NCBI GenBank assembly: GCA_030150335.1 | Contig: JASLGC010000277.1 | Location: 1 to 10,611 of the forward strand | Reading direction: 5' to 3' | Source of the DNA: Flavobacterium sp. | GTDB lineage: Bacteria; Bacteroidota; Bacteroidia; Flavobacteriales; Flavobacteriaceae | DNA: 10,611 nucleotides | In this document: positions 5,221 to 10,611 of the stretch, piece after piece | Position numbering within the stretch: position 1 is the stretch's first letter | Layout of the letters: each line of letters begins with the position of its first letter | Made by a program: the position numbers and the translations under genes | The notes under the pieces: generated by a model | Database searches by the model: none | What the model saw: the letters and a program-made list of their open reading frames with translations, nothing else | What the model was told of the DNA's origin: nothing

Positions 5221-5248
5221 AAAATCCCCCTTGGTTGGGGATTTTTTT
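5221..5248 (+). terminator. Rho-independent terminator
   Basis: AAAATCCCC (5221-5229) pairs perfectly with GGGGATTTT (5237-5245) around a 7-base loop and runs into a stretch of seven T. It ends the transcript that includes the 4404 and 5094 genes. Confidence 0.9.
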
Positions 5249-5300
5249 GTTTATCGGAATACAGGAAAAACGTAAACGAAGGACACAAAAAAGATAAACT

Positions 5301-5766
5301 ATGGTAAAAAATAAACGTAATTTGACCGATATGACTGAATTATTACTTCAGAAAATCATATAGTTGGAGCAAACGATAAAGCTCTTTTAGATACAATCAA
5401 AGAATTGAGCAATATCAAAGTAACAGTAAATGTTGCGGAGCTACGTCAGATAGAAAAAGAACAACGACAATGATTACAAAATGACTTTCATCGAGCGGTA
5501 ACAAAAAAAATGAAGAGATTTTAAAGGTTCATAAGGCTGTTAGTTCTAAAAGGTTGTTGTACTTGATAATTTTGAATGTGTTTCTGATTATAACAGCAGT
5601 TTTTTCTATGTATATGGCTGTTAAGAATACTATTGAAAAATAGGAGTACGAGATACTAGTTAATGAAAAAGCTAAATTAATCAATCAATTAGAAAATATA
5701 AATCAGTTTTTCATCGAAAATCCCAAGACAACTAAATCTTTTAATGAGTGGAGTAAAAAGAAATAA
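5301..5766 (+). pseudogene. Decayed single-helix membrane protein gene
   Basis: A coherent protein can be followed through three frames from ATG 5301 to TAA 5764-5766. It is interrupted by in-frame stops at 5361, 5471 and 5641 and by two frame changes (about 5390 and about 5510). The pieces read MVKNKRNLTDMTELLLQKII, then LLDTIKELSNIKVTVNVAEL, a KVHKAVSSKR linker, a hydrophobic helix LLYLIILNVFLIITAVFSMY and a charged coiled-coil-like end finishing NEWSKKK. The order (short coiled-coil head, one membrane helix, helical tail) resembles small proteins found next to mobilization genes in Bacteroidota elements, but I cannot name the family. With several independent lesions it is a true pseudogene rather than a sequencing error, and it marks decay of the mobilization side of the element. 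Confidence 0.7.
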
Positions 5767-5883
5767 AACTCTCAAATATTAAGTAAAGTTACTATCTTCT
5801 AGGGGGTTTAGTTTTGCGTTTGGAAACTCTTCGAAGTACAAATTATCAAACATAAAATCTATATTATTTTTTTTCAAATATAT

Positions 5884-5916
5884 TTTGGAAAATCAAATAT
5901 TATTACATTAAATTTG
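5884..5916 (+). promoter_or_regulatory. Bacteroidota promoter of the methyltransferase gene
   Basis: TTTG (5884-5887) and TAAATTTG (5909-5916) match the -33 and -7 elements with a 21-base spacer. Transcription would begin near 5922, leaving a leader of about 26 bases to ATG 5948. Confidence 0.7.
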
Positions 5917-5948
5917 TAACCAATGTCTAATGTTGTATAATTTGGTTA
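5917..5948 (+). promoter_or_regulatory. Inverted repeat between transcription start and start codon
   Basis: TAACCAA (5917-5923) and TTGGTTA (5942-5948) are perfect complements. They bracket the predicted transcription start and the first base of ATG 5948. This could be an operator for the enzyme's own DNA-binding domain or an mRNA hairpin holding the start codon. Confidence 0.45.
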
Positions 5949-7186
5949 TGAGTGAATATTTAACTATTTCAGAAACAGCGAAGTTACTTAATAAAAGTAC
6001 AAAAACACTACGCCGTTGGGACGAAGAAGGGAAACTATCGGCGATTCGAGAGCCGATCAGTAACTATAGAGTTTATAAAAAGCAAGAAGTTGAAGCCTTG
6101 TTTGCAGATTTTTTTAATAAAGATGTTCTAGATGATATTTCTAATTTTGTTGAACCTGAAAATGAATACAAAGTACTTGAATTATTTGCTGGCGCAGGAG
6201 GTTTAGCTGTGGGAATGGAAAAAGCAGGATTGAAGTGTATTGCTTTGAATGAAATTGATAAACACGCTTGTGAAACCCTAAGAAAAAATCGTCCAAATTG
6301 GAATGTTTTGGAAGGTGATATTAAAAACTTTAATTTTTCAGAATATTATAATAAAGTTGATGTAGTCACTGGTGGATTTCCCTGTCAAGCGTTTAGTTAT
6401 GCAGGTAAAAGATTAGGTTTTGAAGATGCTAGAGGAACTTTATTTTATGAATTTGCACGTGTCGTAAAAGAGGTTAATCCGCCTATTTGTATTGGTGAAA
6501 ATGTAAAAGGACTTTTGAGTCACGATAATGGGAAAACCTTAAAAGGAATGATTTCTATTTTAAATGAGATAGGTTATAATGTAGTACCTGTTGAAGTTTT
6601 GAAAGCTATTAATTATAAAGTGCCACAAAAAAGAGAACGATTAATTTTGGTTGGTGTTAGAAAAGATATTAATTTAAAATACGAATATCCAAAACCTTAT
6701 AAAAAAATATACACCCTCAAAGATGCGCTAAAAAAAGGTGAGTTATTTGAAACTAATGTCCCAAAATCTTCTGGTGCAAAATATCCAGAAAGCAAGAAAG
6801 ATGTTTTAGACTTAGTACCTCCAAAAGGTTATTGGAGAGATTTACCAATTGAAATTCAAAAAGAGTTTATGGGAGCCAGCTTTTATTTAGGCGGAGGAAA
6901 AACAGGAATGGCAAGACGAATTGGATGGGATGAACCTTGTTTAACTTTAACTTGTAGTCCTGCTCAGAAACAAACAGAAAGGTGTCATCCGGATGAAACA
7001 CGACCATTTACTATACGTGAATACGCAAGAATACAAACATTTCCAGATGATTGGGAATTTGCTGGACCCATGGCGCAACAATACAAGCAAATTGGAAATG
7101 CAGTTCCTGTTAATTTAGGTCGAGAAGTTGCCTATTCAATAATCAAATTTTTGAATAATTACTATAGATTAAGAAAGAAACCTTAG
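5948..7186 (+). CDS. C5-cytosine DNA methyltransferase with N-terminal HTH (412 aa)
   Basis: This is the modification enzyme of a type II system, transferring a methyl group from S-adenosylmethionine to C5 of cytosine. From ATG 5948 the first 52 residues form a MerR/excisionase-like helix-turn-helix (YLTISETAKLLNKSTKTLRR, then WDEEGKL and YRVYKKQEVEALF). The catalytic domain follows: motif I FAGAGG (80-85), motif IV GGFPCQ (142-147, catalytic Cys146), motif VI ENV (184-186), motif VIII QKRER (227-231), a target-recognition region of about 115 residues, then REYARIQTFPD (357-367) and motif X GNAVPVNL (383-390). All catalytic motifs are intact. ATG 5948 is preferred over 5930 because it starts the HTH cleanly and suits the predicted transcript. 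The HTH suggests self-regulation, as in M.EcoRII and M.SsoII, although their HTH is of another type. The restriction enzyme lies convergently downstream. The DNA target cannot be read from the sequence. Confidence 0.93.
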   Translation: MSEYLTISETAKLLNKSTKTLRRWDEEGKLSAIREPISNYRVYKKQEVEALFADFFNKDVLDDISNFVEPENEYKVLELFAGAGGLAVGMEKAGLKCIALNEIDKHACETLRKNRPNWNVLEGDIKNFNFSEYYNKVDVVTGGFPCQAFSYAGKRLGFEDARGTLFYEFARVVKEVNPPICIGENVKGLLSHDNGKTLKGMISILNEIGYNVVPVEVLKAINYKVPQKRERLILVGVRKDINLKYEYPKPYKKIYTLKDALKKGELFETNVPKSSGAKYPESKKDVLDLVPPKGYWRDLPIEIQKEFMGASFYLGGGKTGMARRIGWDEPCLTLTCSPAQKQTERCHPDETRPFTIREYARIQTFPDDWEFAGPMAQQYKQIGNAVPVNLGREVAYSIIKFLNNYYRLRKKP

Positions 7187-7202
7187 GTTTCTTTCTTAAT
7201 CT
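7166..7202. terminator. Bidirectional hairpin holding both stop codons of the R-M pair
   Basis: AGATTAAGAAAGAAACC (7166-7182) and its exact complement (7186-7202) form a 17-bp stem with a TTA loop. The methyltransferase stop TAG (7184-7186) sits at the loop and the endonuclease stop (7201-7203) at the base of the stem. There is no long U-run, so termination strength is uncertain. Confidence 0.7.
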
Positions 7203-7911
7203 AATCAAAATATTTCTGTTGAATTTCTAATGCAAGTTTAGAAATAGTTTCCTCAACGATATGACTTCCATCAACTTCTAGAGCAACTTCACCTATGGCG
7301 TCTATCAGCTCAAAATAAAAATCATCTTTTCCAGTTAGACGATACCAAAACTCTTTACCAATTATAACAGGGAATGATTCGGATATTTTTTTATAATGTG
7401 AACTTAATTCAGAATCTTCACCATAAATAATACCTACAATCATATCATTTATTCCAACATTTAAATTATTTGTTCTTGCTAAATTTCTAACTCCATTGAA
7501 GTGGTTAATTACAGTTGTTACATCATCACGATTGATTGTATTTGGTCCAGCTTTTAATTGACAATATTTTCTTCTACCATCAATTGCATCTATAAATTCA
7601 ATATCTATACCAGATGTAGTTGAGCCAAATCCTTGAAACAATTCTGCGATTAACTTTTGAACCTTCATTCCAAATGATGTAGTTATAGACGAGCCGAGAA
7701 TTCTAGGTAAAACTAAAGCTTTAGCTATGCTTTTTGCATTATCATTTCCTGTTAAGAAATTTGCTAAATATTTAAACAAAAATGGATTTACGTTATACTC
7801 AGATAACTTACTAGCTCTGTAACAGGCTCCTTCAATATGACTTTCAACTATTTCGTTTCGAAAAAATTCTTTTGCATTATTTAATATTTCTATCCTTTGT
7901 TCTTCTGTCAT
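7201..7911 (-). CDS. Type II restriction endonuclease, PmeII-like (236 aa)
   Basis: It is the partner of the methyltransferase at 5948 and would cut unmethylated foreign DNA. The sequence matches what I recall of the PmeII-type endonuclease family: KYLANFLTGN (48-57), KALVLPRILGSSITTSFG (64-81), GSTTSGIDIEF (96-106) and YCQLKAGPNTIN (116-127). The last two form a PD-(D/E)XK-type centre: Asp103, Glu105 and Gln118-Leu-Lys120, with Gln in the position often held by Glu. The start ATG 7911 is preferred over the far upstream ATG 7995: a promoter box lies between them (7936-7943), and the extra 28 residues are not conserved-looking. The frame is intact. Family naming is from memory; the restriction role is supported by the QxK centre and by the adjacent C5 methyltransferase. 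Confidence 0.85.
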   Translation of the reverse strand: MTEEQRIEILNNAKEFFRNEIVESHIEGACYRASKLSEYNVNPFLFKYLANFLTGNDNAKSIAKALVLPRILGSSITTSFGMKVQKLIAELFQGFGSTTSGIDIEFIDAIDGRRKYCQLKAGPNTINRDDVTTVINHFNGVRNLARTNNLNVGINDMIVGIIYGEDSELSSHYKKISESFPVIIGKEFWYRLTGKDDFYFELIDAIGEVALEVDGSHIVEETISKLALEIQQKYFD

Positions 7912-7935
7912 AATTATGTAATGGTTATTTTTTCT

Positions 7936-7943
7936 CAAATATA
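7936..7943 (-). promoter_or_regulatory. Bacteroidota -7 box of the endonuclease gene
   Basis: On the minus strand TATATTTG is a perfect TAnnTTTG match. It predicts a transcript starting near 7930, about 20 bases before ATG 7911. A -33 TTTG is not evident. The leader contains TAACCA (7922-7927), also found just downstream of the methyltransferase -7 box. Confidence 0.55.
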
Positions 7944-7990
7944 GTAAATTATATTGCGGATCGTATTTAAGAATGACAGATAACGTTAGA

Positions 7991-8014
7991 ATCATTAAGC
8001 TTGCAGCTTATGAT
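7991..8014. repeat. Small inverted repeat with one bulge
   Basis: ATCAT-T-AAGCT (7991-8001) pairs with AGCTT-ATGAT (8005-8014) around a TGC loop, with one unpaired T. It lies just upstream of the endonuclease promoter and next to a larger inverted repeat. Confidence 0.45.
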
Positions 8015-8015
8015 G

Positions 8016-8077
8016 TTTTTTATTTTCTATAGCTACTATGAAAAGTAAAAATATCAGCAGCTATAGAAAATAAAAAA
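8016..8077. repeat. Perfect 19-bp inverted repeat
   Basis: TTTTTTATTTTCTATAGCT (8016-8034) and its exact complement (8059-8077) flank 24 bases. It adjoins the terminator of the tRNA fragment, so its right arm includes that terminator's U-run. It could be an insertion boundary or a second terminator. Confidence 0.7.
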
Positions 8078-8102
8078 ACCGATAACGAAAGTTATCGGTT
8101 TT
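8071..8102 (-). terminator. Rho-independent terminator behind the tRNA fragment
   Basis: On the minus strand a perfect 12-bp stem (8075-8086 with 8091-8102) carries a TTTC loop and is followed by a run of seven T and then ATTTT. It lies three bases after the tRNA-like 3' end at 8106, the normal position for a tRNA terminator. Confidence 0.9.
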
Positions 8103-8105
8103 CTT

Positions 8106-8120
8106 TGCGGAGAAAGAGGG
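8106..8120 (-). other. tRNA 3'-end fragment, probable attachment site (tRNA-Ser type)
   Basis: The minus strand reads CCCTCTTTCTCCGCA. This fits the 3' side of a T-stem (CCCTC), an acceptor strand (TTTCTCC) and a discriminator G, as at the end of many bacterial tRNA-Ser genes. It is followed at once by a terminator. The rest of the tRNA is missing: the sequence diverges exactly at the T-loop. Such a displaced 3' end is what a tyrosine-recombinase element leaves when it integrates in a tRNA gene. No second copy is in the window. The adjacent AAAGAGG/CCTCTTT pairing (8113-8131) is a possible alternative explanation. Confidence 0.5.
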
Positions 8121-8131
8121 TTTACCTCTTT

Positions 8132-8317
8132 TATTCCGTATGCTTTATAAATAGGGATGTTCACTTTTTTGAATTGGGGTGAGCACCTTATTCGGAAAGT
8201 TTTATGCTATGATTGGAATTGTTTGATTCAAAACCAAATGTAATCATTTATTAATTGATTTTTCAATTTCTCCAAAATGAAGTAAAAGAAATAAGCTCAA
8301 TAGTTTAACTTAACCAG
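8132..8317. other. AT-rich interval, no feature found
   Basis: No ORF, repeat or terminator could be supported between the tRNA fragment and the frameshifted gene at 8318. If the attachment-site reading is right, this is the end of an integrated element and could contain integrase arm-binding sites, none of which I can identify. Confidence 0.4.
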
Positions 8318-8732
8318 TCATTTTGAAAAATCTATCTTATGCCTAATTTGTTTATTAAACAATTCAAATAAATTCTGTTCATATTCACTACCAGCTTCAA
8401 TCTTTGTTATTTCATTTAAGGATAACATCAACATTTTTCTGTCAAGAGAAGCATATGTTCCATATTCTTTAATATGACAGTTTCTGAATCCATTTCTACA
8501 ATTTCTCCAATGAAACATATTCCAGTATCAATTTCTTGTATATTGACATTTACATAGCCGAATATATTCTGAACAGATTTTAAAATAGCTTGAATATTCT
8601 CAATCTTTATTTTTCTAATTTTATCATCTTGTCTTTCTTTCAGTGCAAAATAGGGAAGTCTACATAGTTATGTAAAGATTTTTTAGTGATCAGATAAACC
8701 TGTAGAGGATGAAAAATTCCATTTTTTTGCAT
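8318..8732 (-). pseudogene. Frameshifted small gene (about 138 codons) behind the 9886 gene
   Basis: One protein can be read leftward from ATG 8732 to the stop at 8318-8320 if two single-base losses are allowed, near 8653-8655 (a GGG run) and near 8467-8471. The pieces are MQKNGIFHPLQVYLITKKSL with HNYVDFP, then YFALKERQDDKIRKIKIENI and a long helix-strand region ending FIGEIVEMDSETVILK, then EYGTYASLDRKMLMLSLNEI with a helical end finishing HKIDFSK. The middle part (IGEIVEMDSETVILKE... SLNEITKIEAGSEYE) looks like a small SH3/LSM-like barrel that is common in uncharacterised proteins. The start lies 26 bases past the stop of the upstream gene, so the two formed one operon. Two lesions could be real decay or homopolymer sequencing errors. 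Function unknown. Confidence 0.65.
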
Positions 8733-8758
8733 CCCCCCGTCTTTTGCTAATATCTTGT

Positions 8759-9886
8759 TTATACTCCTCTTTTTCTAACTTTGTCATATTCACTGAATGT
8801 ATCAACTTCTTGAGCATGGATTCTGATAGTATTTAAATTTGAATTGATTCCTTTTTCTTCATAAAAATTCTCTAATTCATCAATTGTTATCCAACGACTC
8901 CCTGCAATATTACTTATGAATAAATCTTCAAAAATATTACCTTTAATACTTTTATCTCGAATAGTTTCTTTTGTAAGTTTGCCTTCTAAATCTAATAGAG
9001 AAATTGCTTGACATAAAGGTACATGATATCCTGATGTAATTAACTTACTATCGCTATTTTGAAGCTTAGCAGTTGGTCTTAAAAAAGCTGAACAATAAGG
9101 GAATCTGTATTCATTTCTATTTTTTGACTCAGGACCTTTACAATAGTTTGAATCACATAAATGATCTTTCATCTTAATTAGTTGCGCTCTCATATTACTT
9201 GATGCGGATTCATAGAGAATATTATTATTCCATGATTTATATTGCATATGTGCAAAGCGAACTTTTTCACTTTCCATATTAAAATGTTCATAAACCATAT
9301 CAACTCCTAATATAGCCTCATCTTTATCTGGGTGAAGTAATCTAATTCTTAATACTTTGTCTTTGTTTATCTTATAATCTTTATAGTGGTCATTTTCATA
9401 CAAAGGTTTACCAAAATAATCATCCCTACTTCTTAAATAAAAATCATGATTTAAACTTTTATGTTCTGATTGATTACGTGGTGTAAAATATTCTTTAGCG
9501 GCGACGAGTCCAAATTTTCTCTTTTTCAAAAAAGTATTATTATCAGTTTTCTTTTCTAAAACTTTTTCTAAATTAGATAACTCTTTTTGAATTAAATCTA
9601 ATGGTTCAACAATATTTTCTTCTGAACTTTCTGCTTCAGCCATTTCTTTATAATACTTAACAATTTCGTTTTCATTTTTAGATACTAGTAAAGATATTAT
9701 TGAATCATAAAGTTGTGGGTTTAAATCATGAATGATACTAAATGCAAATTCATAAGTTACAGATGTAGTTGATTTTTTCGCAAGTGTTAATGATTCACGA
9801 ATTGCATTAACTGCTTGAAAAGCACAATCTCTTCTATCTTCTTCAGGTATATTCTGATTTGAAAAATAATTATGTTCTATTTCCAT
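8759..9886 (-). CDS. Unrecognised 375-aa protein, candidate QxK nuclease with Cys cluster
   Basis: I do not recognise a named family. Residues 1-115 are helical and acidic, with a likely coiled coil near 75-112. Residues 191-217 read AILGVDMVYEHF, then VRFAHMQYK: an Asp after a hydrophobic strand, then a strand ending Gln-x-Lys (Asp196, Gln215, Lys217). This is the layout of PD-(D/E)XK nucleases with a QxK variant, as in Mrr and in the neighbouring endonuclease. Next comes a cluster HLCDSNYCKG (242-251), YRFPYCSAFLRPT (260-272) and YHVPLC (287-292), with four Cys and two His that could bind zinc. ATG 9886 is chosen because a promoter box lies at 9936-9943, downstream of the longer frame's ATG 9952. 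The gene is intact, beside a restriction system, and may be a defence nuclease; that is inference. Confidence 0.72.
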   Translation of the reverse strand: MEIEHNYFSNQNIPEEDRRDCAFQAVNAIRESLTLAKKSTTSVTYEFAFSIIHDLNPQLYDSIISLLVSKNENEIVKYYKEMAEAESSEENIVEPLDLIQKELSNLEKVLEKKTDNNTFLKKRKFGLVAAKEYFTPRNQSEHKSLNHDFYLRSRDDYFGKPLYENDHYKDYKINKDKVLRIRLLHPDKDEAILGVDMVYEHFNMESEKVRFAHMQYKSWNNNILYESASSNMRAQLIKMKDHLCDSNYCKGPESKNRNEYRFPYCSAFLRPTAKLQNSDSKLITSGYHVPLCQAISLLDLEGKLTKETIRDKSIKGNIFEDLFISNIAGSRWITIDELENFYEEKGINSNLNTIRIHAQEVDTFSEYDKVRKRGV

Positions 9887-9935
9887 GAAAGTTTGGTAAA
9901 AAATTATGTTAATGATCTTAGATTGACGAAAATGG

Positions 9936-9958
9936 CAAAAATAGAAGTACAAAACTTC
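9936..9958 (-). promoter_or_regulatory. Bacteroidota -7 box with adjoining inverted repeat
   Basis: On the minus strand TATTTTTG (9936-9943) matches TAnnTTTG, about 50 bases before ATG 9886. Directly upstream, GAAGT and ACTTC (9944-9948 and 9954-9958) form an inverted repeat in the spacer region, a natural place for a repressor. No clear -33 box. Confidence 0.5.
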
Positions 9959-9978
9959 AATCGAATAAATTTCGTTGA

Positions 9979-9992
9979 ATTTAGCGCTAAAT
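9979..9992. promoter_or_regulatory. Perfect 14-bp palindrome upstream of the 9886 gene promoter
   Basis: ATTTAGCGCTAAAT is self-complementary and lies 36 bases upstream of the -7 box. Its GC-containing core makes chance less likely than for a pure AT palindrome. It may bind a dimeric regulator. Confidence 0.4.
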
Positions 9993-10611
9993 CTGCCATA
10001 TTCCCAAACTGTTGCTAAGCGATATGTTTTTAGATTTTGTTTTTCACTAATTCAGATAACTATCTAACATTTTTTCCTGAAACAAAATACAGTGTAATTT
10101 CTTAAAACCACAGCTGTGTAAATATTTTCTTAAATTCAATACTTATATAATTAGTTTTTCTTAATTAGAAACTTATATTGATAGTGAAACGATTAAATAA
10201 TATTATTGTTTTCAAACATATTAAAACTTTTTCTAACTCTATTATGGAAATCCGTAAATTCCTCAATATTTTGAGTCTATCTATTATATAAGCAAAAAAT
10301 ATCCCACATTTACTTAATACATCTATAAAATAATAAAACTGCTTTAATGATTCAACAATAGAACTATCTAAAATTAGATTATGGTCTTTCTGATGGAATT
10401 GGTTTTTAAAAAAAAATATTTTTATAAATTATAAAGAGTTTTGATCACAGTTAAAATATTTGTTAATTTCACGAGCTCACGTTAAAAATAAACCTTGTTT
10501 TAAGCCTTTTAAAATATGGTAGAATATCTTAATTTTAGGTCAAAAAAGGAGTTGTACAACAGTAACACATGTTAGCTGTAATTTTTATTCAAATGAACTT
10601 TTCATTTTTGC
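9993..10611. other. Gene-poor, very AT-rich stretch
   Basis: No convincing gene lies here. The only notable coding signal is a leftward frame open from 10428 to 10168 (87 codons, stop at 10165-10167) that lacks any ATG or GTG and is rich in Ile, Leu, Phe and Lys. A perfect CACAGCTGTG palindrome lies at 10110-10119. The last bases (AAATGA...TCATTT) form a small hairpin cut by the window end. It may hold the regulatory region of a gene further right or decayed DNA. Confidence 0.5.

Noticed and set aside
8106..8190. Complete tRNA gene on the minus strand
   Set aside because: Only the acceptor and half of the T-stem match; the T-loop, anticodon arm and D-arm are absent to the right of 8120.
10243..10291. 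Short rightward ORF MEIRKFLNILSLSII, considered as a transposase remnant
   Set aside because: Only 15 codons, with no recognisable transposase motif and no flanking inverted repeats or target duplications.

Overview
The window looks like an accessory region of an AT-rich Bacteroidota chromosome, most likely class Flavobacteriia. Three things support this: promoters fit the Bacteroidota pattern (a -7 box TAnnTTTG, with no Shine-Dalgarno motif and A-rich leaders ending in AATT before ATG); RteC and DUF6266 proteins are Bacteroidota families; and several genes resemble cargo of flavobacterial integrative elements. I cannot name a genus.

Left part (1-2202): a leftward DUF6266 gene cut by the window edge, a small leftward gene of 66 codons, and a rightward three-gene cassette made of a DUF5675 protein and two very small membrane proteins. 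The third cassette gene starts at GTG 1985. The leftward DUF6266 gene and the rightward cassette have matching upstream regions (a shared palindrome, a 16-bp block and a similar promoter core), so they are probably controlled together. A strongly structured non-coding segment lies at 751-836.

Middle (2176-5766): an RteC-family regulator runs leftward, back to back with a rightward set: a winged-helix-like protein with a repetitive linker, a DnaC/IstB-type AAA+ ATPase, a second and divergent DUF6266 protein, a very short ORF with a terminator, and a decayed membrane-protein gene. This looks like the control and replication part of an integrative or mobilizable element that has lost its relaxase and integrase side, at least inside this window.

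Right-middle (5884-8120): a type II restriction-modification pair in convergent orientation. The C5-cytosine methyltransferase carries an N-terminal MerR/excisionase-like DNA-binding domain. The endonuclease resembles the PmeII-type family, with a D-x-E...QxK centre. Each gene has its own Bacteroidota promoter, and one perfect 17-bp hairpin holds both stop codons. Next come several inverted repeats and a leftward fragment matching the 3' end of a tRNA (probably tRNA-Ser) with its terminator, the classic footprint of an element integrated in a tRNA gene.

Right end (8121-10611): a leftward unit of an unrecognised 375-residue protein and a frameshifted small gene behind it. The large protein has a nuclease-like GVD...QYK motif and a Cys/His cluster, so it is the best candidate here for an undescribed defence or nuclease system. 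About 650 very AT-rich bases without a convincing gene close the window. No CRISPR array, rRNA, complete tRNA, transposase or integrase was seen.
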